Shown one piece after another: positions 26,420 to 34,038 of a stretch of 64,000 nucleotides of DNA. The stretch is from positions 178,836 through 242,835 of the forward strand of contig NZ_PYAK01000005.1 in assembly GCF_003264365.1 (NCBI RefSeq). The letters are read 5' to 3'. A program made the position numbers and the translations under genes. This DNA is from Micromonospora noduli. GTDB lineage: Bacteria > Actinomycetota > Actinomycetes > Mycobacteriales > Micromonosporaceae. Numbering within the stretch: position 1 is the first letter of the stretch; every line of letters begins with the position of its first letter. The notes beneath the pieces were generated by a model. It searched no databases. It was not told the DNA's origin and was given only the letters and a program-made list of their open reading frames with translations.

Positions 26420-27343
26420 TCAGGCTCGCCCGATGAGATCGAGGCCGGTCAGCTCCGCCGACAGCGCCCAGAGGCGGGCTGCCTCGCTGCTGTCCAGCGG
26501 GCTGTCGTCGGTGATGTGGCAGTCCACGCAGTAGTCGCCGCCGTTCGCGTCGAGGTGGGGTGACGTGGCGGCCCAGACCTGGGTCGCTGAGCCTTGCTCG
26601 ACGGTCTTGAACAGGCCCGGCGCGGGAGTGCCGTCGGCGTCGATCCAGCCGGCGGCGACCATCTCCTCGACTGCGAGGTGCCGTTGCAGGGGAGTGAGGA
26701 TCCAGCCGGGGTTGACGGAGAAGGCGCGGACGCGGTGCGGCCTGCCGAGCAGGTCGAGGTGGCGGGCGAACAGGATGTTCGCGAGCTTCGACTTGGTGTA
26801 TGCCTCCCACTTGTCGTACCCGCGCTCGAACTGCACGTCGTCCCATCGGATACGCCACGTCGGGTTGCGACCGGAGGCCACCGAGACGACACGAGCCGTG
26901 TCGGGGGCGGTGAGCGCGGGCCACAGCAGGTTCGTCAGCGCGTAGTGGCCGAGGTGGTTGGTCGCGAAGTGCCCTTCCCAGCCGGGTCCAACTCGGGTTT
27001 CCGGGCAGGCCATGATGCCGGCGCTCGCGATCAGGATGTCGAGGGCGGGATGGCTGCGGAGGAACCGTACGGCGAAGGCGCGGACGGAGGCAGGGTCGGC
27101 GAGATCGAGCTGGTCGACCTCGACCCCGGGTACTTCGGCGAGTGCCTGCTGGGCTGCGTCCGGCCGGAAAGCTGGGACGACCACCCGAGCCCCAGCTCGG
27201 GTGAGCGCGCGGGTCGTGGCGAGACCGAGGCCGGAGTAGCCGCCCGTGACGAGGGCGGTCTTTCCGGTGAGGTCGATCCCGGCGAGGACGTCTCCGGCCG
27301 TACTGTGGGCACCGAACCTGGTGTGGGTCGTGTCGCTGGTCAT
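26420..27343 (-). CDS. Short-chain dehydrogenase/reductase
   Basis: 307 residues. Cofactor motif TGGYSGLG (33-40), SAG in place of NNAG (107-109), and the catalytic Ser157, Tyr182 and Lys186 in AYTKSKLANILFARH. It fits the retinol-dehydrogenase/oxidoreductase group of SDRs. ATG 27343 is chosen because the upstream part of the frame overlaps the divergent MerR gene. Thirty-seven bases containing a palindromic operator separate it from merR, so it is almost certainly controlled by that regulator. Confidence 0.9.
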   Translation of the reverse strand: MTSDTTHTRFGAHSTAGDVLAGIDLTGKTALVTGGYSGLGLATTRALTRAGARVVVPAFRPDAAQQALAEVPGVEVDQLDLADPASVRAFAVRFLRSHPALDILIASAGIMACPETRVGPGWEGHFATNHLGHYALTNLLWPALTAPDTARVVSVASGRNPTWRIRWDDVQFERGYDKWEAYTKSKLANILFARHLDLLGRPHRVRAFSVNPGWILTPLQRHLAVEEMVAAGWIDADGTPAPGLFKTVEQGSATQVWAATSPHLDANGGDYCVDCHITDDSPLDSSEAARLWALSAELTGLDLIGRA

Positions 27344-27360
27344 GCCGCGGACGCTAGGTG

Positions 27361-27376
27361 CTAGACCGAGGTCTAG
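27361..27376. promoter_or_regulatory. Palindromic operator between the SDR and MerR genes
   Basis: CTAGACC-GA-GGTCTAG, 7-bp arms with a 2-bp centre, in the middle of a divergent region only 37 bp long. MerR regulators often sit in such short divergent promoters. The MerR start at ATG 27381 is only 4 bp away, which suggests a leaderless merR mRNA or a start at ATG 27399. Confidence 0.6.
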
Positions 27377-27380
27377 GTCA

Positions 27381-27842
27381 ATGACTACCGTCGACGCCAT
27401 GGCGGACGGCGGCCTGAGCATCGGGCAGGTGGCGCAGCGCACCGGGTTGAGCGTGCACACGCTACGGCTCTACGAGCGTGAGGGCTTGTTAGCCAGCGAG
27501 GTGCGGCGCGACGGGTCCGGCAGGCGCGTCTACAGCGCCTGGGACGTCGAGTGGCTGGCGAACTGCGTGAAGTTCCGTGCCTCCGGGATGCCACTCACCA
27601 CGATCAGCCGCCTGGCCCAGCTCGTTCGCGAGGGCAGCGGCAACGAAGCCGAGCGGCTCAAGTTGCTCCGCGAACACCAGCGCTACATCACCGATCAGCT
27701 CACGCAGCTGCACGACTGCCTCGACCTCATCAACGTCAAAGTGGCCAGCTACGAAAAGCACCTCGCCGCCGGTGCCTCCGGTGATCCCTGGCAACAGCAA
27801 CCGCAGCCCGCCCCGACAGAACACACCCATCAGCTGGGCTGA
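27381..27842 (+). CDS. MerR-family regulator of the divergent SDR gene
   Basis: About 153 residues. Winged-helix signature LSIGQVAQRTGLSVHTLRLY, then EREGLLASEVRRDGSGRRVY, a dimerisation helix, and a short C-terminus with a Gln/Pro-rich tail. Like other regulators of SDRs, it lacks a long effector domain and has no Cys-rich metal site. ATG 27381 and ATG 27399 are both possible starts. No other gene follows closely. Confidence 0.88.
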   Translation: MTTVDAMADGGLSIGQVAQRTGLSVHTLRLYEREGLLASEVRRDGSGRRVYSAWDVEWLANCVKFRASGMPLTTISRLAQLVREGSGNEAERLKLLREHQRYITDQLTQLHDCLDLINVKVASYEKHLAAGASGDPWQQQPQPAPTEHTHQLG

Positions 27843-28059
27843 CGAACACCGCTGGCCGGACTGGGATCGTTGGCGCTCATAACCGTTAGGGCGTCGGGTT
27901 GCGGTGCCTGGTTGGTGGGTAGGACCTGAATGTCGGGCACATGGGTACGCTGCACCGGCGGTGGCCTCAACCAACTCCCGCCGCGCCGCGGCCACCCGCA
28001 CCGACGGGTGGCACCGTCGGTCGTTGCCCGTATCCGCAGACGAGAGGCGAGCCCACACC

Positions 28060-29355
28060 ATGACCGCAGTACCAGGCCAACGGTCTACTGCTGCTGCGGG
28101 TTCGGCGGTGGCCGAGCAAGCAGCGGAGGAGGACCTGCGGGCGTTGTTCGGGCAGTCCATCGCCGTCTTCGCGTCTCTGGCGGGGCCATCGCACCTGGTG
28201 GAGACGGCGAACCCGGCGTTCTTCGCCACCATCGGCGAAGGGCGTGCCAGGGTCGGGGTGGCGATCGCCGAGCTGATGCCCGAACTGGCCGGTCAGGGAT
28301 TCATCGCGCTCCTGGACCAGGTCTTCCGCACGGGTGAGCCCCACACCGGCCGTGACGTCCGGGTCGTGCTGGGCAGCGGCCCGCAGGCGCGGGAGGCATT
28401 CTTCGACTTCACCTACGAGCCGCGTCGGGACGCCGACGGCAACGTGACCGGGATCCGTGTGCTCGGCGTGGAGACCACGCAGGTCAAGCATGCCCAACGG
28501 CTGATGGCCAAACACCGTGCCCTGCTGGAGCAGATCGCCCGTCAGGCACCCCTGGCCGAGGTGCTCGACGGGATGGCCCGCTGTATCGAGAACCTCGCAC
28601 CGCAGGAGGTGCTCGTCTCCGTCCTGCTCGCCGATCCCGACGCCCGGCACCTGCGCCACGGCGCCGCGCCGAGCCTGCCCGACTTCTACAACCAGGCCAT
28701 CGACGGCATCGCGACCGGCGAAGGTGTCGGCTCGTGCGGCACCGCCGCCCACCGGCGGGAACCAGTCATCGTCACCGACATCGCCACCGATCCGTTCTGG
28801 GACGACTTCCGGGACCTGGCCGACCAGGCTGGACTGGCGGCCTGCTGGTCCACGCCGATCCTGGCTCGCGACGGCGGCCTGTTGGGCACCTTCGCGATGT
28901 ATCACCGCACCCCGCGCATCCCGCAGGACACCGACCTCGCCCTCACCCGCCTCTTCGCCGGCACCGCAGCCCTGGCCATCGAACGCCACCACATCGAGGA
29001 GGCGAAACTCGCCGCCGAGGCACGCGCCAAGTCGGCCAATGACGAACTGGCCAAGGTGCTGGGCGTGGAGCGGGAACTGCGCGCCGAGGCTGAGCAGCGC
29101 GCCGCCGCCGCCGCGGAACTCGCCACCCAGATGCGTGCCGCTGCGGCCGCCCAGGCCGCCACGCCGCACCCCGAGTACTGCCAGCTCGGCGGCGCCGCCG
29201 GATGCACCGCGCCGGCCGAGGTCAAGATCGCCGATTCGTGGGGCGACGCGGCGTGGGGCTGCCCTGACCACGTCGAGGAGGCCATCCTCAACGTGCGGTC
29301 GGTGTTCATCGCCAGCGAGGAACTCGGCGGCCTGACCGCCTACCTCAACCGCTGA
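28060..29355 (+). CDS. PAS-GAF signalling protein with coiled coil and C-terminal Cys cluster
   Basis: 431 residues. ATG 28060 has GAGAGGCGAG upstream. Order: PAS-like domain (about 25-150; LVETANPAFFATIG and EPRRDADGNVTGI), GAF domain (about 165-310; GVGSCGTAAHRREPVIVTDI), Ala/Glu-rich coiled coil (about 315-370), then a small domain with C374, C382, C401 and H404 that could bind zinc. No kinase, cyclase or phosphatase domain is present, so it must pass its signal to a partner. It is joined to the next gene by a one-base TGATG overlap, which suggests that partner. Confidence 0.82.
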   Translation: MTAVPGQRSTAAAGSAVAEQAAEEDLRALFGQSIAVFASLAGPSHLVETANPAFFATIGEGRARVGVAIAELMPELAGQGFIALLDQVFRTGEPHTGRDVRVVLGSGPQAREAFFDFTYEPRRDADGNVTGIRVLGVETTQVKHAQRLMAKHRALLEQIARQAPLAEVLDGMARCIENLAPQEVLVSVLLADPDARHLRHGAAPSLPDFYNQAIDGIATGEGVGSCGTAAHRREPVIVTDIATDPFWDDFRDLADQAGLAACWSTPILARDGGLLGTFAMYHRTPRIPQDTDLALTRLFAGTAALAIERHHIEEAKLAAEARAKSANDELAKVLGVERELRAEAEQRAAAAAELATQMRAAAAAQAATPHPEYCQLGGAAGCTAPAEVKIADSWGDAAWGCPDHVEEAILNVRSVFIASEELGGLTAYLNR

Positions 29356-29957
29356 TGGCTCCCGATGCCGCGCTCGGCTTCGGGTACAAGCTTGAGTGGC
29401 TCGCCATACGTGACCGGGACGCCGATGCCGTCGCGGCCGCGCTGAACCTCAGCCGTCCCACTCCCGCCAACTGGCGTGATGCGATCACCGCTGCGTATGA
29501 CGGCCAAGGCCAGTGGCTGCTAACGCCGCCGCTTGACCGGTGGACGCTCGCCGCTTCGAGAGACGTTCCCGCACCCGAAGACGACCGATTCGCCGCTTGG
29601 CTGGCGGCGCTCAGCCAGCTGCTCGGTGAGGTGCAGTACTTCGGTACTCATCGCGTCGTGGAATACCACGGGTGGGGGCGTGCCCGGGGCGGCGTGGTGG
29701 AGCGAGCATTCGGCTACCTCGGCGAGCGCGGCGAGGTGCTGTTCGACGTCGGCGAACGCACGCTGGAGGAGCAGGCGCTCGGAGTCGGGACCGTCTCCGA
29801 CGAGGACGAACCGTGGGACGACGATGACGAGACTTCGCCGTGGCCAGACGAGGAAACCGTGCTGACGCTCGCTGGTCATTGGAGTATCGACCCACGGACG
29901 CTGGACAGCGCCATCGTCCCCGGGCATCCGTGGATCGCGTCAGCTCGATCGAAATAG
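29355..29957 (+). CDS. Hypothetical protein co-translated with the PAS-GAF protein
   Basis: 200 residues. ATG 29355 shares one base with the previous stop (TGATG). The sequence is mixed alpha/beta with many Trp (KLEWLAIRDRDADAVAAALN; NWRDAITAAYDGQGQWLL; YFGTHRVVEYHGWGRARGGV) and an acidic stretch near residue 150 (DEDEPWDDDDETSPWPDEE). No family is recognised. Tight coupling to a sensor protein with no output domain suggests they form a complex; this is inference. Confidence 0.7.
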   Translation: MAPDAALGFGYKLEWLAIRDRDADAVAAALNLSRPTPANWRDAITAAYDGQGQWLLTPPLDRWTLAASRDVPAPEDDRFAAWLAALSQLLGEVQYFGTHRVVEYHGWGRARGGVVERAFGYLGERGEVLFDVGERTLEEQALGVGTVSDEDEPWDDDDETSPWPDEETVLTLAGHWSIDPRTLDSAIVPGHPWIASARSK

Positions 29958-30281
29958 CCAGAGAGCGACGAACCAAACCCACGGCAACCGTCCGTTCCGA
30001 CCGGCTTCCGGGCGTACCCCTTGTCACCCAGCAGGAGACGCACCTCGCGCGTCTCGACCAGCCTCACCGGGAGACCAGCGAAACGCTCGTCGCCGGGGTC
30101 CATCGCTTCATACTCCCGGGCCAGCATGTCGACCAGGTCGAGCATCGGCAGTTGGCTGTCGAGGAGGGCTCACTCACCGCCGTAGCGTCTGCCGCACCCC
30201 ACCCCAAGTGCTTGACCCTTCAAATTTCCACCGGTAGCCTTTTGACATCCATCCATGGATGTCTATTTAAGTAGGTGAACT
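29958..30281. other. Intergenic region ending in a strong promoter
   Basis: 324 bp between the hypothetical gene and the I36 inhibitor gene. A minus-strand frame at 29876-30145 could encode 89 residues, but it overlaps the previous gene, has no ribosome site and resembles no family with confidence. The right end is clearly less GC-rich (around 30218-30275) and carries the promoter described separately. Confidence 0.5.
30242..30269 (+). promoter_or_regulatory. Promoter with embedded inverted repeat upstream of the I36 gene
   Basis: Consensus -35 TTGACA (30242-30247), a 16-bp spacer and -10 TATTTA (30264-30269). The inverted repeat GACATCCAT-CC-ATGGATGTC (30244-30263) starts inside the -35 and fills the spacer, so a bound repressor would block RNA polymerase. 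The predicted +1 (about 30276) is only a few bases before GTG 30282, which points to a nearly leaderless mRNA. Confidence 0.65.
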
Positions 30282-30668
30282 GTGCTGCTGAAATCCCTCG
30301 CCCTCGCCGCGTCCGTCGCCGGCGTGCTGGCCACCGCGCCCGCCGCCTCGGCGGCAAGCTCCCAAGCATCAAACGAAGCCTGGCTACCCGGGAACTGTCC
30401 GCAGGGCACGTTCTGCATCTGGCCCAACTGGGATCACCCGGCAGAGGGTCCGACCGCGACTCCGTCTCTGGTGACCACTACCGAGTGGTCCGGCAACGTC
30501 CCGGCCTTCAACTTCTACAACCGCACCTCCCGCAACGCCGAGATCACCTGGTCCTACAACTACCTCGGGACGCAGCTTTCCGGCGCGATCTGCGCTCGCC
30601 CCGGCGGCGGGGACCTGTATGTGCCCATGTTCGTGACGAAGGTGAGCTGGCAGCCGCGCACCTGCTGA
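30282..30668 (+). CDS. Secreted peptidase inhibitor I36-like protein
   Basis: 128 residues. A Sec signal peptide (MLLKSLALAASVAGVLATAP, cleavage near ASA at about 25) precedes a small domain with NCPQGTFCIWPNW and FYNRTSRNAEITWSYN, as in the I36 (SMI-like) crystallin-fold inhibitors of Streptomyces metalloproteases. Four Cys are visible, so two disulfides are likely. It would act outside the cell, on its own or foreign proteases. A well-formed promoter lies directly upstream. Confidence 0.82.
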   Translation: MLLKSLALAASVAGVLATAPAASAASSQASNEAWLPGNCPQGTFCIWPNWDHPAEGPTATPSLVTTTEWSGNVPAFNFYNRTSRNAEITWSYNYLGTQLSGAICARPGGGDLYVPMFVTKVSWQPRTC

Positions 30669-30796
30669 TCCTCGCCCGCCGCCCGATCGTGGCGACGATC
30701 GCCGTCCACGACGCCCCGTTGGACCCCTGAAACGCTTCTCGCCGACCTCGACGTCCAGCCGAGTGTCCTTGACCAACAGCCCTCCCAGAACGTGGT

Positions 30797-31429
30797 TCAG
30801 CTTCCGCGATTCGGGTCGGTGAGAGCGTTCCAGTCCTCGGCGCTCGTCGGAAACGGCCCCCAGTGCGGCAGATAGAAGGGCCGCCGCGGTGGGTCGGCCA
30901 CCGTGAAGGGTTTGAACGCGGGATCTGCGATCACCCGGTAGACGAACTCGGCCGTCGACATGTCGAGTTGGTGCCACGGTTCGATGCCGTCCCACCGCGC
31001 GACCACAGGCCACCGATCGGGCTCCACTGCGCGGTCCGCCAGCCAGTAGTACTCCCCTTCGGTCTGATCGCTGCCCCACTGGATCAGCCCCGGCCCCCTG
31101 TCGGGCTCGTACAGGTCGTAGGGGGCCCACAGCTGCGCGGACTCTTGCCCGGCTGCCCACTGGCGACAAGATGCCCAGGTCCGAAGCAACGGCTGCGCGT
31201 GGTCGTCGGTCGCCCGGAGAAGGTCCAGGTACGCGCAGAACGCCCCCGGCACGAACCGCCGGCACAGCTCTTTGAAGTCCGACGGCAGCACGACCCCCAG
31301 CTCGCCCTCCACCTGCTCCCAGCCGGCATCACCCTCAGGATCGTGGCACCATCCGGTCACCTCGATGATTCGGTCGATCCACGTCTGCTGATCATTCACG
31401 GCCGGCAAGGTAACAGCACGGGCGGACAC
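30797..31429 (-). CDS. SMI1/KNR4 (SUKH)-like protein, paralogue 1
   Basis: 210 residues (a start at the GTG before NDQQTW is also possible). The N-terminal half has the SUKH pattern: WEQVEGELGVVLPSDFKELC, then RFVPGAFCAYLDLLRAT, and a strand with GLIQWGSDQTEGEYYWLAD. SUKH proteins are often immunity proteins against polymorphic toxins, but some have housekeeping roles. It is clearly homologous over its whole length to the gene at 45403-46044. There is no toxin gene next to this copy. Confidence 0.8.
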   Translation of the reverse strand: MSARAVTLPAVNDQQTWIDRIIEVTGWCHDPEGDAGWEQVEGELGVVLPSDFKELCRRFVPGAFCAYLDLLRATDDHAQPLLRTWASCRQWAAGQESAQLWAPYDLYEPDRGPGLIQWGSDQTEGEYYWLADRAVEPDRWPVVARWDGIEPWHQLDMSTAEFVYRVIADPAFKPFTVADPPRRPFYLPHWGPFPTSAEDWNALTDPNRGS

Positions 31430-31497
31430 CCCCTCGTCTGGACGTCAGCCGCTTGCTGAGCGTTGTCGCGGTCAGCTGCTGTAGCACGCAGAAGGCG

Positions 31498-32640
31498 TCA
31501 GGGCGCCCACCGCACGCCCGGGTTCACCCGCCCGGACCAGTCGAAGACGGCCATGTTGTCCCACTGATTTCCGGTGTCGTTGATGTCGGCCGGGTCCCAG
31601 CCGTTGCCGCGGACGGCGTACCAGGTCGGTTCCCAGTAGAAGACGCCGATGGCGCCCGCGTTACGGGCGGTGTTCTGCACCCAGTCGAACTCCTGGGCCT
31701 GCCCGGCCCAGGTCGCGCTGATGCCGTCACAGGTCGCGTCGCCGATGGCGTTCGGCTCGCTGTCGGCGTTGTTCCGGGTGAAGGGGTACGCGGTCTCCAC
31801 GATCACCACCGGTTTGCCGTAGCGCCCGCGCAGGTCGACGATGTTGTTGTAGAGGTTCGCCAAGCTGCCGTGCCACATGCAGTAGTACGACTGGGCGGTG
31901 ATGTCCCACTGCACACCCTGGGCGCGGATGCCGTCGTAGAACCATCGGGCGTTGGCGTTGCTGTCGGCGTTGGCGGTATGGATCATCACCGGGATGCCGC
32001 TGCCGCACGCCTTGGTCGCGTTGTAGCCCTGCTTCAGCAGACCGGCCAGCGGGGCGAAGTCGTTGTTGACGACCTTGCCCTCGTTCCACAGCATCCCGAC
32101 GTTGATCTCGTTGCCGATCTGCACACTGTCCGGTGGGGTGCCCTGCCCGCGAAGGCTGGAGCAGACGTCGTAGGTGAAGGTGTAGACGTCGGTACGCAGT
32201 TGGCTCAGGCTGTGGCCGGCCCAGGCGGCCGGCTTGTACTGCTTGCCAGGGTCGGCCCAGGTGTCGGAGTAGTGGAAGTCGATGAGCACCTTGAGGCCCT
32301 TCGCCCTGGCCGCCCTCGCCTGACCCAACACCGCGCTCTTGTTGTTGTAGCCGCTGATCGGGTTGTTCCAGACGCGTAGTCGGACGTAGTTGACGCCGAC
32401 GGACTTCAAGATGTCCAGCGGGTCGCGGGCGACCCCGCCGGCGTCGTAGTACCTGGCACCGAGATCCAGGCTGCGCTGCAACGAGGAGACGTCGGCTCCC
32501 CGCATGGTGAGCGCGTTCGCGGCGGAGACGGGATCGGGCGCGCCGGCGAGCGTGGTGGCGACGGCGAGGAGGCCAGCCGCGGCAGCCCCAATCAGGGCCC
32601 TGGCGCGGCGTTGGTGGGGTGTGGCCGAATGTGTGTTCAC
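31498..32640 (-). CDS. Secreted GH53 arabinogalactan endo-beta-1,4-galactanase
   Basis: 380 residues. Signal peptide (basic start, hydrophobic core, cleavage at about VSA 40) and a single GH53 TIM barrel from ALTMRGADVSSL to the end. The acid/base is E178 in DSVQIGNEINVGMLW and the nucleophile is E282 in VVIVETAYPF, as in known galactanases. It should cut the galactan backbone of type I arabinogalactan outside the cell, complementing the GH54 enzyme 27 kb away. It has no binding module of its own; a CBM2 protein gene lies 9 bp upstream on the same strand. Confidence 0.93.
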   Translation of the reverse strand: MNTHSATPHQRRARALIGAAAAGLLAVATTLAGAPDPVSAANALTMRGADVSSLQRSLDLGARYYDAGGVARDPLDILKSVGVNYVRLRVWNNPISGYNNKSAVLGQARAARAKGLKVLIDFHYSDTWADPGKQYKPAAWAGHSLSQLRTDVYTFTYDVCSSLRGQGTPPDSVQIGNEINVGMLWNEGKVVNNDFAPLAGLLKQGYNATKACGSGIPVMIHTANADSNANARWFYDGIRAQGVQWDITAQSYYCMWHGSLANLYNNIVDLRGRYGKPVVIVETAYPFTRNNADSEPNAIGDATCDGISATWAGQAQEFDWVQNTARNAGAIGVFYWEPTWYAVRGNGWDPADINDTGNQWDNMAVFDWSGRVNPGVRWAP

Positions 32641-32649
32641 GAGGCTCCT

Positions 32650-33843
32650 TCAGCCCGCCGTGCAGGGGGCACCGTTCAGCGAGAAGCCGGTCGGCGGCGC
32701 GTCGCTGACGCCCCACCGCCCCTGGACACCGAAGGTCGCGGATCCGTTCGGCGCGAGGACGCGGTTCCAGTCGACGTTACGAGCGGTCACTGTGGTCCCG
32801 GTCTGGCCGATCGTGGCGTTCCACCCCGAGGTGACCTGCTGGTCTCCCGGGAAGCTGAAGGTGACGGCCCAGCCGTCGATCGGTGCCGCCCCGGCGTTGT
32901 GGACCGTCGCAGTGGCCACGAAACCGCCCTGCCACTCGGACTGGTTCCGGTAGGTCACCCGGCAGGTCGAGGGCGGCGGGGGCGTCGGCGTGGAGGTCCT
33001 CGTCGGCAGAGTGACAGTGTTTGACGCGATCGACACGTTGCCCACCGCATCCCGGGCACGCACGTAGTACTGGTTCCGCAGCGGCGTCGACGCAGGTAGG
33101 TCCGCCGTGTACGTCGTACCCGGCACGGTGGCGACCAGGACCGAGGTGAACCAGCCGTCGAACTGGTAGACGTTGTACCCGAGCACGCCGACGTCGTCCG
33201 TCGACGGCGACCAGGACAACGTGCCGGTCGAGGCGGTCACCTCGCCGACGGTCAGATTCTGTGGCGCGCTCGGCGGGGTGGTGTCCGGGCCGGTGTCCGT
33301 CACCGGTGTGACCACTGTCAGCGCGTTCGACCAGTTCGAGCGTTGCCCGAGGCTGTCCCGGGCGATCAATCGGAACGTGTACTGCTGGCCCGACCCAAGG
33401 TGGCCGGTGATCGTGGTGCTGGTGACGGCCCCGACGCTGGCACTGAAGACGATGTCGCCGAACTCCTGGTAGTACGTGATGTCGTACCCGGTGATGGCGC
33501 AGCAGCCGGACGTGGCGGCCGTCCAGGTGAGGGTTACCGACGCGCTCCGGACCTCGCTGGCGGTCAGGTTGGTGGGCGCGCTCGGCGGGACGGGCGAGGT
33601 GCTCGGCGTACTGGACGGCGTGGTCGGCGTTGGCGGGGCGGTCCCGGCCGCCGCTGCGACGGACACCGCGGCCCCAGCGGGCGCCGGGGCGACCCCCGGG
33701 TACGCGGCGGGCGCAGCGGTGCCGGCGTCGGCCGCCGGTGCGGCGCTCAGAGCGGTGCCGAGCACCGCCGTCGACACCACGACGGCGGCCAGCAGACCCG
33801 GCCGCAGACGGCGGAACAGCGAGGACGAGCGAACGCCTGTCAT
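32650..33843 (-). CDS. Secreted CBM2-FnIII protein with no catalytic domain
   Basis: About 397 residues from ATG 33843. Order: signal peptide, Ala/Pro-rich linker (about 40-90), FnIII domain 1 (PPSAPTNLTASEVRSASVTL), FnIII domain 2 (PPSAPQNLTVGEVTASTGTL), Pro/Thr linker, and a family 2 CBM at the C-terminus (CRVTYRNQSEWQGGFVATAT to the end; Trp at the binding face). No enzyme domain is visible, so it is a binding protein, perhaps helping the galactanase encoded 9 bp downstream to act on plant cell walls. A TTG start 36 bp upstream is possible. Confidence 0.87.
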   Translation of the reverse strand: MTGVRSSSLFRRLRPGLLAAVVVSTAVLGTALSAAPAADAGTAAPAAYPGVAPAPAGAAVSVAAAAGTAPPTPTTPSSTPSTSPVPPSAPTNLTASEVRSASVTLTWTAATSGCCAITGYDITYYQEFGDIVFSASVGAVTSTTITGHLGSGQQYTFRLIARDSLGQRSNWSNALTVVTPVTDTGPDTTPPSAPQNLTVGEVTASTGTLSWSPSTDDVGVLGYNVYQFDGWFTSVLVATVPGTTYTADLPASTPLRNQYYVRARDAVGNVSIASNTVTLPTRTSTPTPPPPSTCRVTYRNQSEWQGGFVATATVHNAGAAPIDGWAVTFSFPGDQQVTSGWNATIGQTGTTVTARNVDWNRVLAPNGSATFGVQGRWGVSDAPPTGFSLNGAPCTAG

Positions 33844-33948
33844 ACGTCGACGATGCAGCAGGAGATCGATGATCGCCAACGTGTCTCACGCCTCGGCCAG
33901 TGAGCGGCGCGGCTCATGCCTGACTTCTTACCGAACCATGACGTGCCC

Positions 33949-33971
33949 GTTGACCGTTGACCGTTGACCGT
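33949..33971. promoter_or_regulatory. Three tandem 7-bp GTTGACC repeats
   Basis: Three full copies of GTTGACC plus GT, without gaps, in the 195-bp region between the divergent CBM2 and DUF1996 genes. Each copy contains a -35-like TTGACC. Direct repeats with regular spacing can bind OmpR-type or other dimerising regulators. No such regulator is encoded next to them. Confidence 0.5.
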
Positions 33972-34038
33972 GCGCCGGCCCGTACCGAGGGGAGACAGCA
34001 CATCACCGGAGCCGTTTTCCGGCCTTGAGGAGATTCCG

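Noticed and set aside
29876..30145. 89-codon minus-strand frame with a GDKGY string that looked like a transposase remnant
   Set aside because: Only a few residues resemble DKGY-type transposases; no further motif, no RBS, and it overlaps the preceding gene.
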